A DNA stretch of 64,000 nucleotides from Aerophototrophica crusticola. Lineage in GTDB: Bacteria; Pseudomonadota; Alphaproteobacteria; Azospirillales; Azospirillaceae. Under the pieces are notes generated by a model. It saw only the letters and a list, made by a program, of their open reading frames with translations, was not told the origin of the DNA and did no database searches. Within the stretch, counting starts at the first letter, position 1. Each line of letters opens with the position of its first letter. Below are positions 11,101-19,459 of the stretch, one piece after another. The translations under genes and the position numbers were made by a program. Location: positions 62,001-126,000 of the forward strand of contig MOEB01000009.1 in assembly GCA_001939945.1 (NCBI GenBank). The letters run 5' to 3'.

Positions 11101-11279
11101 TTGTCCGGGAACACCTCGAACAGCCCCTTCCCCACCACCTGGTCCCGGCTGGTCTGCGTGGCCTGCAGGTAGGCACGGTTCACGTCGACGATGGTGAACC
11201 GGGGGGCATCCGGCGCCACCAGCAGGTGGGCCCCGGGGACCGCCTGGAACAGGACCTGGAAATCGGGGGATCGGTGCAT
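8178..11279 (-). CDS. Multi-PAS hybrid sensor histidine kinase with C-terminal receiver
   Basis: Soluble 1033-residue sensor kinase without predicted membrane segments, so it senses intracellular signals. About five PAS domains in tandem occupy residues 1-650 (for example [48 protein letters not shown] and [17 protein letters not shown]). Several are followed by PAC motifs. The dimerisation H-box [11 protein letters not shown] is near residue 675. The ATPase domain has the N-box [11 protein letters not shown]1 DTGSGIP and G2 [12 protein letters not shown]. The receiver is at about 915-1025, with the phospho-acceptor Asp in FTDVVMPG near 965. No partner regulator is adjacent, so phosphorelay to an unlinked protein is likely. 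The same kinase-receiver architecture recurs at 36360-38105. Confidence 0.93.
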   Translation of the reverse strand: MHRSPDFQVLFQAVPGAHLLVAPDAPRFTIVDVNRAYLQATQTSRDQVVGKGLFEVFPDNPDDPFADGVRNLRSSLERVLATGKPDRMPVQRYDIRGPSGRFEERHWAPLNVPLVGRDGTVTHILHTVEDVTARVLERRHAVEALEVSEARARDVLAGMLEGFLLLDPDFRVVEANAEACRMDGRPRSGLLGRSHWDLWPASVGTPLEAFYRQVMRDRRPGTTEHRYQVEGRDLWLEVRAYPTGDGGMALFYRDVGDRKAAEEGLRRSEERYRSLFNSLDAGFCVVEMLFDAAMTPVDYRFVEVNPAFESQTGLTGAEGRTARELVPGLESHWFETYGQVALTGRPARFENGSAPMGDRWFDVHAFRVGDPAEHRVAILFTDISDRVRMERALRASQAQFQAIANSIDHMVWSTRPDGFHDFYNQRWYDYTGVPDGTTDGDAWAGMFHPNDQDRAWDAWRHCLATGEPYRIEYRLRHRSGQYRWVLGRAQPVRDADGQIIRWFGTCTDIQDMVEAREVLARSRAELEAEIAERTRERDRMWRLSTDIMLVARFDATIAAVNPAWTAILGWTEEELLGRSFLDLIHPDDVGRTRSEAACLSEGRTTPRFENRYRTKDGGYRWLSWTAVPEDDFIHAVGRDITEERERAEALRVAEEALRQAQKMEAVGQLTGGVAHDFNNLLTIIRSAVEFLRRPDLAEERRRRYVEAISDTVDRAAKLTGQLLAFARRSALKPEVFDVGGRLLAVADMLRTIVGARVQIVTDVGCGTCLVETDASQFETALVNMAVNARDAMDGEGTLTVRVEGVAKMPALRGHGVRHGAFCAVSLTDTGSGIPPDKLTQIFEPFFTTKEVGKGTGLGLSQVYGFAKQSGGDIAVHSVVGKGTTFTLYLPRAEGGQAGASAGEADSTPAEDGRGRRVLVVEDNPEVGSFSTQILQDLGFETSWAANAVEALAKLAEGPGFDAVFTDVVMPGMSGIELGRELRRRYPGLPVVLTSGYSHVLAEEGRHGFELLQKPYAAEELSRVLLRVMRDGKG

Positions 11280-11555
11280 CGGGGGCCTACCGTGCCGATC
11301 GGGCCACGATGCCGGGATGGCGCCGGTCGATGCAGTTGGTGGATCGCATTGTCACTGTCGGTCCGTGGGCAGGTCACAGGCCCCCTGGCAGGGGGTGGCA
11401 TAGCAGCATCCCGTACTATAACCCCCGGCCCTGGGGGCATGTTCAATCAGTTTGCCTGCCCCCGTTTTTTCAGGCCAAGCCCGAACCCTGCCCGGGACTT
11501 GAACAAGTTCCGGGAATATACAGGGCGGGGCATCCCGAAATTTCGGGTTAGGCCG
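11280..11555. other. Intergenic region with hairpins between kinase and epimerase genes
   Basis: Gap of 276 bp without a convincing gene. It contains a perfect 14-bp palindrome CCCGAAATTTCGGG (11534-11547) 8 nt after the epimerase stop, which may act as its terminator. Further left are a CCCCC/GGGGG stem near 11423-11438 and an ACTTG-AA-CAAGT inverted repeat near 11500. The kinase promoter must lie at its left end. Confidence 0.5.
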
Positions 11556-12506
11556 TCAGCCCACGCCCTGCAACGTCCGCCCGGCCAATGCCTGGATGCC
11601 CTGTTCCAGGGGCATCGCCGTCCAGCCAAGGGCTGCCGCCAGGGTCGGGTCCCCCACGGCCGCCGCCGGCTCCCCCTCACGCAGGAAGGCCGGGTCCTCC
11701 GACACCAGCGCGGGGTCCGCCCCGACCGCCTTGGCCATGGCCCGGGCGAGTTGGCTGAGGCTGACGCCGACGCCGCTGCACAGGTTTACGATGCCGAACA
11801 GGGGGCCGCGGGACAGGTCCTCGGCCAGGGGCAGGTAGGCGCGGGCCACGTCCGCCGCGTCACAATAATCCCGCAGCAGGCCGGGGGCGACGCGGACGGG
11901 CTGGCGGCGGATCAGCTGGTCCAGCAGCGTCGGGGCCAGCCGTCCCGGGTTGTCCCGGGACCCGTACAGCCCATAGACCCGGGCCACCCGTACCGGCACC
12001 CCGTGCAGGGCGCTGAGCTGCCGGGCGCGCAGCGTCTCGCCCAGCTTCGACAGGCCATAGGCGCTGGTGGGCCAGCAGGGGCCGTTTTCCCGGTGGGGGC
12101 CGGGGGCGTCGCCATATTCCGCCCCGCTGCCGGTGATCAGGATGCCGCCGCCCACCTCGGCCATGGCCTGGTGCAGTTCCGGCAGGGGCAGGACGTTCAC
12201 TTGGTCGGCATAGCCCAGGTCGTAGCGCTCTGAGCCCAGGTCGCGGGCCCAGCCCGCATGGTGCACCCAGACATCCGGCTTGTGCCGCCGCACCACGGTG
12301 CGGATGCCGCCCGGTTCCGTCAGGTCCACGCGTTCCGCCTGGAACAGCAGGGGGGATATCTCCACGAACCGACGGCGGTAGGGCGGCTCCAACTGGCCCA
12401 AGGGGGTGCGGTGGGTACCCACCACCCGCCACCCCGCCTCGGCGAAGGACCGGACCAGATGGTAGCCGAGGAAACTGGAAATGCCGGTGACTACCGCCGT
12501 CCGCAT
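11556..12506 (-). CDS. NAD(P)-dependent epimerase/dehydratase (extended SDR)
   Basis: 316-residue Rossmann-fold sugar nucleotide-type epimerase or reductase. The N-terminal dinucleotide loop reads TGISSFLG, a variant of TGxxGxxG in which the middle glycine is serine. The YxxxK catalytic motif is YGLSK near residue 145, preceded by a GSGAEYG strand that carries the third catalytic position. The C-terminal half has the substrate-domain block RDYCDAADVARAY. A GGAGGGG site lies before the ATG. It follows pilT by 133 bp on the same strand and could be a distal member of that transcription unit, but it has no obvious role in pilus assembly. Substrate unknown. Confidence 0.85.
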   Translation of the reverse strand: MRTAVVTGISSFLGYHLVRSFAEAGWRVVGTHRTPLGQLEPPYRRRFVEISPLLFQAERVDLTEPGGIRTVVRRHKPDVWVHHAGWARDLGSERYDLGYADQVNVLPLPELHQAMAEVGGGILITGSGAEYGDAPGPHRENGPCWPTSAYGLSKLGETLRARQLSALHGVPVRVARVYGLYGSRDNPGRLAPTLLDQLIRRQPVRVAPGLLRDYCDAADVARAYLPLAEDLSRGPLFGIVNLCSGVGVSLSQLARAMAKAVGADPALVSEDPAFLREGEPAAAVGDPTLAAALGWTAMPLEQGIQALAGRTLQGVG

Positions 12507-12639
12507 GGGCGCCCCTCCGAGTTACGCGCCCGCAAGTTTATGCTGCCCTGCACCCACAGGCCTAAGGGGCGCGCGGGGTAGCCGTTCAGGCACGGCAACC
12601 GGATGTCACAGGCCTGTCGGGTACACCCGTGTGGGCGGT

Positions 12640-13695
12640 TCAGACTACAGCCATTCCCGCCTTGGCCCCGTCCTCCACCGCCGCCAGCACATGGGCCGCC
12701 TCATCCGGTAACACCTTGCCCGACCGGACCAGGGCGTTGACGCCGTCGGCCATGGACTGCATGCCGAAGCGCGCCCCCATCTGGATCATGCTGGCGATCT
12801 GGGGGACCTTGTTTTCCCGCACCAGGGCGCGGACGGCGGGGGTGGCCACCAGCACCTCGTGCGCCGCCAGGCGCCCGCCGCCGTCGGCCCGCCGCAGCAG
12901 CGCCTGCGCCACCACGGCCTGGAGGGAGCCCGCCAGCATGGTCCGGGCCATGTCCTTGGCCGGGCCGGGGAAGACGTCCACGATGCGGTCCACCGCCTTG
13001 GCGGCGGACGCCGTGTGCAGGGTGCCCAGGACCAGGTGCCCCGTCTCTGCCGCCGTCAGGGCGAGCTGGATGGTCTCCGGGTCGCGCATCTCCCCCACCA
13101 GGATCACGTCCGGGTCCTCCCGCAGGGCGGCGCGCAGGGCGCTGGCGAAGCTTGCCGTGTGGGCGCCCACCTCCCGCTGGCTGACCAGGCTGCGGCGGCT
13201 TTCGTGGATCACCTCCACCGGGTCCTCGATGGTGACGATATGCCGGGCGTGGTGGCGGTTGATGTGGTCCACCATGGCCGCCAGGGTGGTGGACTTGCCG
13301 CTGCCGGTGGGGCCGGTGACCAGCACCAGCCCGCGGGGCAGCTCCGCCAGCCGGGTCAGCACCGCGGGCGCGCCGATGTCGGCCAGGGCCGGGGCCTTGT
13401 CCGCCACCAGCCGGAAGGCCGCCGCGGGCCCCTTCAGGATGCGGTAGGCGTTGGCGCGGAAGCGCCGCCCGCCGCTTTCCAGGGCGAAGTCCACGTCATG
13501 GGTGTCGCGGTAGCGGGCGCGCAGGGGATCCGGGATGGCGTGGGCCAGCATCTCCGCCAGCGCCTCGGCGGACAGGGGCGCCTGGTCCGTGGCCACCAGT
13601 TCCCCATGCAGGCGCAGCATGGGCACCTGCCCCGACGACAGGTGCAGGTCGGAGGCGCCGCGGGCGGCCGCCAGGCCCAGAAGCGTGTCCAGCAT
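12640..13695 (-). CDS. pilT: PilT-type retraction ATPase
   Basis: Hexameric AAA-type motor that depolymerises type IV pili at the inner face of the membrane. 351 residues from the ATG at 13695, chosen because it has GGGAAGGGC upstream and because PilT proteins begin right before the SDLHLSSG motif, here at about residue 14. A frame opened at 13722 adds nine residues with weak support. Walker A is GPTGSGKSTT near residue 128, the Asp box is VTIEDPVEVIH, Walker B is ALREDPDVILVGEMRDPET, and the His box is TGHLVLGTLHT. The usual AIRNLIRE retraction motif is altered to NKVPQIASMIQMG. It is the last gene of the pilus cluster, separated from the TPR gene by a 26-bp palindrome. Confidence 0.92.
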   Translation of the reverse strand: MLDTLLGLAAARGASDLHLSSGQVPMLRLHGELVATDQAPLSAEALAEMLAHAIPDPLRARYRDTHDVDFALESGGRRFRANAYRILKGPAAAFRLVADKAPALADIGAPAVLTRLAELPRGLVLVTGPTGSGKSTTLAAMVDHINRHHARHIVTIEDPVEVIHESRRSLVSQREVGAHTASFASALRAALREDPDVILVGEMRDPETIQLALTAAETGHLVLGTLHTASAAKAVDRIVDVFPGPAKDMARTMLAGSLQAVVAQALLRRADGGGRLAAHEVLVATPAVRALVRENKVPQIASMIQMGARFGMQSMADGVNALVRSGKVLPDEAAHVLAAVEDGAKAGMAVV

Positions 13696-13732
13696 GTCTT
13701 GCCCTTCCCGCAAGGTCGTCATCGTTCCGGCG

Positions 13733-13758
13733 GGCGGGTTTCGAATTCGAAACCCGCC
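13733..13758. repeat. 26-bp perfect palindrome around TTTCGAATTCGAAA
   Basis: A perfect palindrome (13 bp per half, half-site GGCGGGTTTCGAA) abuts the TPR gene stop codon and precedes pilT. The same core sequence CGGTTTCGAATTCGAAACCG occurs right after another stop codon at 34022-34041, so this is a recurrent post-stop element, perhaps a terminator or attenuator. Confidence 0.75.
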
Positions 13759-14427
13759 TCAGCGATTGCGCAGGTCGCGCAGCCGGCCCCGCACCGGGGC
13801 CAGCGGCACCGCCGGGTCTTCCGGCAGTTCCAATACCCGCTCATAGGCGCGGATGGCGCCGGCCACGTCGCCCAGCCGGTCGCGGGCGACGGCGAGGTTG
13901 TGCTGGGCGGCCGCGTCCTCCGGCAGGGCGGCGGCGGCGATGGCGAACTGGGTGGACGCCGCCTCCCACCGCCCCACGGCCGCGTGCAGGGTCCCGGCCC
14001 GGGTGGCGAGGTAGGGGTCGTTGGGCCGCCGGGCCTGCAGGCGCGCCAGCTCCGACAGGCCGGCCTCCGGGTTGTCCTTCCCCAGCAGCCCGGCCAGGGC
14101 CGCCAGCGCCCCATCATGGTCCGGGGCGCGGCGCAGGGCGGCGCGGTAGGCCTGCGCCGCCTCCGCCGGCCTTCCCAGCAGCTCCAGCGCCCGGCCGCGA
14201 CCGTATTCCACCCCCGGCCCGGTCGTGTCCAGCGGCCGGGCGCGGTCATAGAGGGACAACGCCTCCGCCGGTCGGCCCTGGGCCAGGGCGGCGTCGGCCC
14301 TGGCCAGGGTCTGGGCGACGGCAGCCGTCTGGTCCGTGGCCGTGATGCTGGGTCCCGCCGCCCAGGACGGCGCCGATGCCGACAGCAGGGCGAAGCCCAA
14401 CCCCAGAAGCCGAATACCCCTCACCAT
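13759..14427 (-). CDS. Secreted TPR protein of the pilus cluster (MshN/PilF-like)
   Basis: 222-residue periplasmic protein with an N-terminal signal peptide (LGLGFALLSASAPSWAA, cleavage after about residue 23). About four tetratricopeptide units follow, for example AEALSLYDRARPLD, AEAAQAYRAALRRAPD, GLSELARLQARRPND and GAIRAYERVLELPED. A GAGGAGG site precedes the ATG. It is in the same operon as the prepilin peptidase (7-nt gap). TPR proteins assist secretin or pilus assembly in MSHA (MshN) and T4P (PilF/PilW) systems; that role is inferred here from context. The usual lipobox of PilF is absent. Confidence 0.8.
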   Translation of the reverse strand: MVRGIRLLGLGFALLSASAPSWAAGPSITATDQTAAVAQTLARADAALAQGRPAEALSLYDRARPLDTTGPGVEYGRGRALELLGRPAEAAQAYRAALRRAPDHDGALAALAGLLGKDNPEAGLSELARLQARRPNDPYLATRAGTLHAAVGRWEAASTQFAIAAAALPEDAAAQHNLAVARDRLGDVAGAIRAYERVLELPEDPAVPLAPVRGRLRDLRNR

Positions 14428-14434
14428 CCCCTCC

Positions 14435-15205
14435 TCACCCGCCGGGCCACGCGCCCGGGATGGGGGCCGCGCCCCCCCATTGCAACAGCAGCAACACCAT
14501 CAGCGACAGCACCAGGGCCGGGCCGAAGGGCACCTCCGGCGCCGTGTCCCCGCCCAGGCGCCGCACGGCCGCGAAGACCAGCCCGCCCACCCCCGCCAGC
14601 AGCAGGAAGGGCGCCAGCAGGCCCGGCCCCAGCCACAGCCCGGCCATGGCCATCAGCTTCACGTCCCCCAACCCCATGGCCTCCCGCCCCACCCGCCAGG
14701 AGACGACGGCCCGCAGGCCCCAGGACAGGCCGCCGAACAGCAGCGCCCCCAGCAGGGCCGTCAGCGGCCCCGCCAGGCCCAGCGCCAGCGGCACGGCCGC
14801 CAGCAACGCCGCCAGCGCCGTCAGCCCGTCCGGCAGGTACCTGTGCTCCAGGTCGATGAGGGAGGAGAGCAGCAGCACCGTCCCCAGGGACGCCAGGGTG
14901 AAGGCCTCCGCCGGCTCCGGCACCAGGTACAGGCAGCCCAGCCAGAGGGCGCCGGTGGCCAGCTCGACGAAGGGATAGCGCGGGCTGACCCGGGCGCCGC
15001 AATGCCGGCAGCGGCCGCGCGCCATGAGCCAGGACAGCACCGGCACCAGGTCCCGCACCCCCAGCTGGGTGCCGCAGGCCGGGCAGGCCGACCGGCCCCA
15101 AAGGCTGATGCCCTGGGGCAGGCGCCAAGCCGCCGCCGCCACGAAGCTGCCCAGCGTGAGCCCCACGAGGAGCGCCCACACGGGCAGGAGCGCGGTTTCC
15201 GCCAT
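14435..15205 (-). CDS. Type 4 prepilin peptidase / N-methyltransferase (A24 family)
   Basis: Integral membrane aspartyl protease that cleaves prepilins before the conserved Phe and methylates the new N-terminus. 256 residues with about eight hydrophobic helices. The N-terminal cytoplasmic loop carries two zinc Cys pairs (CPAC near 41 and CRHC near 67), the full-length bifunctional type. The two catalytic Asp residues lie in LIDLEHRYLPD near 115 and in GLGDVKLMAMAG near 177. It starts 3 nt after the PilZ stop. Its substrates are probably the two prepilins at 21197-22069 and 22087-22782 in the same operon. Confidence 0.93.
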   Translation of the reverse strand: MAETALLPVWALLVGLTLGSFVAAAAWRLPQGISLWGRSACPACGTQLGVRDLVPVLSWLMARGRCRHCGARVSPRYPFVELATGALWLGCLYLVPEPAEAFTLASLGTVLLLSSLIDLEHRYLPDGLTALAALLAAVPLALGLAGPLTALLGALLFGGLSWGLRAVVSWRVGREAMGLGDVKLMAMAGLWLGPGLLAPFLLLAGVGGLVFAAVRRLGGDTAPEVPFGPALVLSLMVLLLLQWGGAAPIPGAWPGG

Positions 15206-15208
15206 GCC

Positions 15209-15550
15209 TCATCCCTTCCTGCCCTGCCGGGCGGCATGGGCCCGCATCACCGGTCCCACGTCAAGCTTCAGCGCGAACCCGAAATGCTTCACCTCCCCCC
15301 GGTCGGAGACGAGGCGGGCGATCACCGGCCCGTCCAGGCCCGGCAGGGTCAGCAGCACGGCGGAATAGGCGGGCACATGCTCCTCGAAATAGACGGCGCA
15401 GCCGTTGGCGGAGATGTCGAGCACGACGCATTCCCAGGGTTCCGGGTCGTCGCCCGGCACCATGATCCCCGCCGGCATGTAGGTGCGGGTCCGGTTGGCG
15501 CGGCGGCGGTCACCCGCCGGGGGCGCGTTGCCCTGGTGGTCGTCGGTCAT
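15209..15550 (-). CDS. PilZ-domain c-di-GMP receptor within the pilus operon
   Basis: 113 residues from the ATG at 15550, chosen because it overlaps the upstream stop (ATGA) and has a GGGAGG site; the much longer open frame upstream is low-complexity and out of context. The c-di-GMP binding signature is present: an RRRANRTR arginine cluster near residue 15 and DISANGC near residue 46. Single-domain PilZ proteins regulate pilus motors, so this one probably couples cyclic di-GMP to pilus extension together with the MshEN domain of the ATPase at 19460-21193. No signal peptide. Confidence 0.88.
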   Translation of the reverse strand: MTDDHQGNAPPAGDRRRANRTRTYMPAGIMVPGDDPEPWECVVLDISANGCAVYFEEHVPAYSAVLLTLPGLDGPVIARLVSDRGEVKHFGFALKLDVGPVMRAHAARQGRKG

Positions 15551-16080
15551 GGGCGGGCCTCCCTGGCGGGCATTGGCGGGCACTCCCCCGATGATAGGCC
15601 GGGTGCAGGCGTCTTGTCCTGGTCCACCGCGGGTTGCGACGGCATTCCCGCCGGGGCGGGGCGGGGCCATGGGCGGCGTTCCCCCACCCGCAGGGTCAGG
15701 CTGCGGCGCGTGCCGTCCGCCGGGTCCAGGCGCACCAGGGTCACCGACTCCGCCGAGACCTGGGCGGCCAGGATGCCCGGCGGCAGCCGGCCGGGCCGGG
15801 CCACCTGCCCGTTCAGGCGGAATTCCCACTCCCGCTCGCCCGCGAAGACCAGGCTGGACAGGTGGGCCGGCCCGTCGGGGTGGGCCGCCCGGGCCGCCGC
15901 GGGGTCGGGCAGGGCCACGGCCCCCGGCCTGTCCGTCCCTTGGCCGGCGCCCTGGGCACAGGCCAGCATCCGCCGCTCCGCCGCCGTGAACAGCAGCGAC
16001 CGCTCCCCCGCCGCCGCCGGCCGGGGCAGCAGCGGCAGGGCCAGCAGGACAGCCAGGACCAGGTGCCCGCCCCTGCTCAT
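15547..16080 (-). CDS. Periplasmic PilP/GspC/MshK-like pilus assembly protein
   Basis: 177 residues with a clear signal peptide (LVLAVLLALPLLPRPAAAG). A small beta-rich domain near residues 75-130 (LSSLVFAGEREWEFRLNG ... GILAAQVSAESVTLVRL) resembles the HR domain of PilP/GspC proteins that contact the secretin. The tail is a Pro-rich, probably disordered extension. The start at 16080 overlaps the stop of the PilO-like gene (ATGA), and its own stop overlaps the PilZ start. The call rests mainly on position between PilO-like and downstream genes, as in MshJ-MshK; sequence similarity is weak by eye. Confidence 0.6.
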   Translation of the reverse strand: MSRGGHLVLAVLLALPLLPRPAAAGERSLLFTAAERRMLACAQGAGQGTDRPGAVALPDPAAARAAHPDGPAHLSSLVFAGEREWEFRLNGQVARPGRLPPGILAAQVSAESVTLVRLDPADGTRRSLTLRVGERRPWPRPAPAGMPSQPAVDQDKTPAPGLSSGECPPMPAREARP

Positions 16081-16712
16081 CGCTTGGCCTCCGGTGCCGG
16101 GGCCAGGGTGGTCCAGGACAGGCGGAGGCTCGCCTTGGCCACCACGGGCGGGCTGCCGTCGGGCAGCGGGGCCCAGCCGGTTGCGGGCGTTTCCTCCCGC
16201 TTCAGGCTGAAGCTTTCCACCCGCAGCAGGGCGTTGTCGCCCAGGGCCGGCAGGCGGGCCAGGGACAGGGCGTGCAGGTCGTCGGACAGGTCCAGGGTGA
16301 CGTCCACCACCACCGTCCGCCGCAGCAGGGGGAATCCGCCCACCTCCGCCCGGGTCTCCTGCACCGGCAGGAAGGCATAGCGGGCGGCGGGGATGCCCAA
16401 CCGGGCCAAGCGCGCGTCCAGCCGTTCCGACAAGGCCAAGCGGTCCTGCGGGGCGAAGGTGCCCGCGGCCTCCAGCGCCCGGTAGTCGGCGGCCACCTTC
16501 GCCACCAGCGACAGGTCCTCCGCCGCCGTAGCCACGTCCTGGGCAAGCTGGTCGCGCTGGGCGGCCAGGCTGGAGACGGTGTCCTGCGCCACCATCAGGG
16601 CCGGGGCCAGGACCCAGGACCATCCGGCATGGAGGGCCATGAGGGCCAGCCCCAGGGCGGCCGGCGGCCAGTAGCGGCGGTGCAGGGACAGGCCGATGCC
16701 CGGCTTCCTCAT
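16077..16712 (-). CDS. PilO/MshJ-like inner-membrane pilus assembly protein
   Basis: 211 residues: a short cytoplasmic N-terminus, one transmembrane helix (about 18-38, LGLALMALHAGWSWVLAPAL), then a coiled-coil (about 42-85, rich in Ala, Gln and Leu heptads). A periplasmic ferredoxin-like domain follows with the strand pattern RRTVVVDVTLDLSDDLHAL. This is the PilO/GspM layout. It starts inside the stop of the PilM/N-like gene and is followed by an overlapping PilP-like gene, giving the canonical M-N-O-P order. It would form the alignment complex between platform and secretin. Confidence 0.75.
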   Translation of the reverse strand: MRKPGIGLSLHRRYWPPAALGLALMALHAGWSWVLAPALMVAQDTVSSLAAQRDQLAQDVATAAEDLSLVAKVAADYRALEAAGTFAPQDRLALSERLDARLARLGIPAARYAFLPVQETRAEVGGFPLLRRTVVVDVTLDLSDDLHALSLARLPALGDNALLRVESFSLKREETPATGWAPLPDGSPPVVAKASLRLSWTTLAPAPEAKR

Positions 16713-18247
16713 GGCAGCCCCTCCAGAACCAGCGTCACGGGATAGCCCGCCGCCCGCTCCGCCGCGGCCAGGGGGCCGCCCGCCAGCGTCTCGCCCAGGC
16801 CCAGCGGGACCGCGGGCTGCGTGACCAGGACCCTGGCGGCCGGGAAGGTGCCCGACAGCGCCCCCGTCACCGCCCGGGTCTGTTCCAGGGCGGCGCGCGG
16901 CGTCAGCCGGCCGTCCAGCCGAAGGCGCAGTTCCAGCCAGGCCGGGCCGGCTTCCGGCGCCGTCCAGTCCAGCCCGTCCACCCGCAGGTCCGGCGGCAGG
17001 GCCTTCAGCAACAGGTCCAGCGTCCCCGACGGGTCGCGCGGCCGCTCCCCCCAGGTGCCGGCGAAGCGGGTGGCGGCGTCGGCGAAGCGGGGAAGGATGG
17101 CGCTGCCCACCAGCGCGCTCAGCTTCTCCTCCCGCTGGGTGCCCAGGCTGGACAGTTCCGCCTGCACGGCCTCTGTCTCACCGCCCAGGCGCCACAGCTC
17201 CAGGGCGTCCTGCGCCGCCAGCCAGGCCGTGGCGCCCAGCCCGGCCGCCAGCAGGGCGGTGGCGGCCTTGGCCCCGCTTTCCGCTTGCCCCTGCCGCCGC
17301 CAGGCGGCGGGCAGCAGGTCCAACCCCGGGGTCGCCCGGCGGGCCGCCCAGGCCAGGGACAGGGCATCCGCCTGGTCACCCTCGGCCGCCGCGCAATATG
17401 GGGCCATGTCCGGCAGCGCCACCCCCAGCCGGGCCGCCGCCGCGGCCCGGCCCAGGATCGACACCCGGCTGATGGGCAGGCCGGAGGATTCCAGCGACTC
17501 CTCCCACGCCGTCGGGCCCACGCCCACCACCTGGATGCCCGCGCGCCCGCTGAAGCCCAGCCGCGCCAGATAGCCCAGGGTGGCCCGCAGCTCCCCCGCG
17601 ATGCCCAGCCCGGCGGCAACCATGGCCGCGGGGGTCATGCGGGTCAGCACCAGCTCCTTGCCCTTCAGCACCACCTGCCGGATGCCGCCGGTCCAGTGCT
17701 GGAGCACCAGCAGGGTCCAGGGCTCCTCCCCGTCCGGGGTGTCCGGGTCCGGGTCGCGCAGGGCCAGGGCCAACTCCACCAGGTCCAGCGGCAGCAGGCC
17801 CATGGCAGACACCGGGTTGGCAAGGCCCTTCAGCCAGTCCCGCCAGCGCGCCCACTCGCCGGAGTTGGCGACGGCGGCGAACAGGTGAGGCTGCTCCCGC
17901 CGCCCGCCGCCGGGCCCGGCCGGGGCGGCGGCCAGGGGCAGGGCGCCGCGCACCTCCACCTCCGGGAAGATGAAGTCCAGCCGCCGCTTCAGCACCTTGG
18001 CCCGGTCCAGCAGCCCCACCAGGGGTACCGTCTCCCGCCGGAAATTGATGTCGGCCACGTCCAGCAGCACGGTCACCGGCACCCGCGGCCTGGCCGCCAG
18101 CGCCTTGCCCAGGGCGGCCAGCCCGTCATCATCCGCGGCGGCGGCCAGGGCCGGCCCCAGCCGCCCGGCCCGCACCGGGGCCAACAGGGCGCCGCTGCCG
18201 CCCAGCAGCAGGACGAAGCGGTTGGAGAGGATCTGGCCGAAGCGCAT
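16709..18247 (-). CDS. PilM/PilN-like (GspL/MshI-type) fusion protein
   Basis: 512 residues in two parts. Residues 1-320 are a cytoplasmic actin-like region, divergent from PilM, recognisable by strand and loop blocks such as VTVLLDVADINFRRETVPL and WTLLVLQHWTGGIRQVVLK. A single transmembrane helix lies near 325-345 (AALLAAGLGATAWLAAQD). A coiled-coil and ferredoxin-like periplasmic part follow (AELSSLGTQREEKLSAL ... DLRVDGLDWTAPEAGPAWLE). This joins the roles of separate PilM and PilN in one chain, as GspL and MshI do. It sits 3 nt after the platform gene and overlaps the PilO-like gene. No ATP-binding residues can be assigned with confidence. Confidence 0.7.
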   Translation of the reverse strand: MRFGQILSNRFVLLLGGSGALLAPVRAGRLGPALAAAADDDGLAALGKALAARPRVPVTVLLDVADINFRRETVPLVGLLDRAKVLKRRLDFIFPEVEVRGALPLAAAPAGPGGGRREQPHLFAAVANSGEWARWRDWLKGLANPVSAMGLLPLDLVELALALRDPDPDTPDGEEPWTLLVLQHWTGGIRQVVLKGKELVLTRMTPAAMVAAGLGIAGELRATLGYLARLGFSGRAGIQVVGVGPTAWEESLESSGLPISRVSILGRAAAAARLGVALPDMAPYCAAAEGDQADALSLAWAARRATPGLDLLPAAWRRQGQAESGAKAATALLAAGLGATAWLAAQDALELWRLGGETEAVQAELSSLGTQREEKLSALVGSAILPRFADAATRFAGTWGERPRDPSGTLDLLLKALPPDLRVDGLDWTAPEAGPAWLELRLRLDGRLTPRAALEQTRAVTGALSGTFPAARVLVTQPAVPLGLGETLAGGPLAAAERAAGYPVTLVLEGLP

Positions 18248-18250
18248 CGC

Positions 18251-19456
18251 CTACCGCCCGATCTTGCCCAGGCTGTCATAGATCGGGCCGAAGACGGCCA
18301 CGGCGATCCAGGCCAGCAGCAACCCCATGATGGCCGTCAGGGCCGGCTCGATCAGCTGGATCATGCCCTGGATGGCCTCGTCCGTGTCGCGGTCGTAGAT
18401 CTCCCCGATGTTGTCCAGGGTGCGGCCCAGGGTGCCCGTGTCCTCCCCGATCCGGACCATGCGGACGATCAGGGGCGGGAACTCCCCCGTGCCCAGCATG
18501 GCGGCCGACAGGGGCACGCCCGCCTTCACCTGTTCCCGCAGCAGGTCCACCGCGTCGCCCAGGGCCCGGTTGTTCACCAGCGCCCGCGCCGCCGCCAGGC
18601 AGGACAGCAGGTCGATGCCCGCGTTGAACATGATCGCGAACATGTGGGCGAAGCGGGACAGGGCGGCCTTGCGCACCACGTCGCCGATGACCGGCAGGCG
18701 CAGCAGCAGGTAATCCATGTTGTAGGCGACCGACTCCGACAGGCGGGACGCCAGCCGCAGCCCCAGCCACGCCGCCACCGGCCCGCCCAGGATCAGCCAC
18801 CAGTAACCGGTGAAGGCGTCGGACGTGGCCATCAGCGCCCGGGTGAGGAAGGGCGGCTCCTGCCCCAGGTTGGCCAGGAACCCGACCACCTGCGGCACCA
18901 CGTAGCCGAGCATGAAGACGATGACGAGCAGCACGACCACGCACAGGATGATGGGGTAGCGCAGCGACTTGCGCACCTTGGTCATCATGGCGTCGGTCCA
19001 TTTCAGGTGCTTCACCAGCTGGTGGAAGCTTTCGGTCAGCTGCCCCGTCTCCTCCCCCGCCGCGATGAGGGAGACGAAGACCGGCCCGAACACCTTGGGA
19101 TGGTTGGCGAAGGCGCGGGACAGGCTTGTGCCCTCCGACACCTCCCGCTGGATCTGGCCCAGGATGGTGCTGAGCGCGGCGTTGCTGGTGCTTTCCCGGA
19201 TGTCGGACAGGGCGTCCAGCAGGGGCACGCCGGCCCGGCTCATCTCCTCCAGGTGCAGGGAGAGCTGCGACAGGTCGCGCAAGGACACCTTCTGGCCCAG
19301 GGCGACGGAGCGGCGCCGGCGCTGTTCCCGGCAGTCCACCAGCTCCAGTCCGATGGACCGCAGGTTCTGGTACAGGTCCACCTCGTTGCCGGCCGAGAGC
19401 GTGCCGCGGATGCTGCGTCCCTTGCTGTTGATGGCGCGGTAGCTGTAGGTGGGCAT
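18251..19456 (-). CDS. Type IV pilus / type II secretion inner-membrane platform protein (PilC/GspF/MshG)
   Basis: 401 residues with two GspF-family repeats: residues about 65-185 with SLRDLSQLSLHLEEMSRAGVP and about 265-395 with ALSRFAHMFAIMFNAGIDLL. Each is followed by transmembrane segments (around 165-190, 215-240 and 370-395). The N-terminus MPTYSYRAINSKG is typical of the family. The protein anchors the assembly and retraction ATPases at the membrane. It lies 3 nt after the ATPase stop and 3 nt before the PilM/N-like start, so translation of the three is likely coupled. Confidence 0.95.
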   Translation of the reverse strand: MPTYSYRAINSKGRSIRGTLSAGNEVDLYQNLRSIGLELVDCREQRRRRSVALGQKVSLRDLSQLSLHLEEMSRAGVPLLDALSDIRESTSNAALSTILGQIQREVSEGTSLSRAFANHPKVFGPVFVSLIAAGEETGQLTESFHQLVKHLKWTDAMMTKVRKSLRYPIILCVVVLLVIVFMLGYVVPQVVGFLANLGQEPPFLTRALMATSDAFTGYWWLILGGPVAAWLGLRLASRLSESVAYNMDYLLLRLPVIGDVVRKAALSRFAHMFAIMFNAGIDLLSCLAAARALVNNRALGDAVDLLREQVKAGVPLSAAMLGTGEFPPLIVRMVRIGEDTGTLGRTLDNIGEIYDRDTDEAIQGMIQLIEPALTAIMGLLLAWIAVAVFGPIYDSLGKIGR

Positions 19457-19459
19457 GGG

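Noticed and set aside
8172-12233. Plus-strand open frame of about 1350 codons opposite the PAS kinase and epimerase genes
   Set aside because: No domain is recognisable, the composition is shadow-like, and it runs across two real minus-strand genes and the gap between them.
15551-15829. Longer start for the PilZ protein gene
   Set aside because: The added residues are Gly/Pro-rich and lie antisense-in-frame over the PilP-like gene; the ATG at 15550 overlaps the upstream stop and has a ribosome site.
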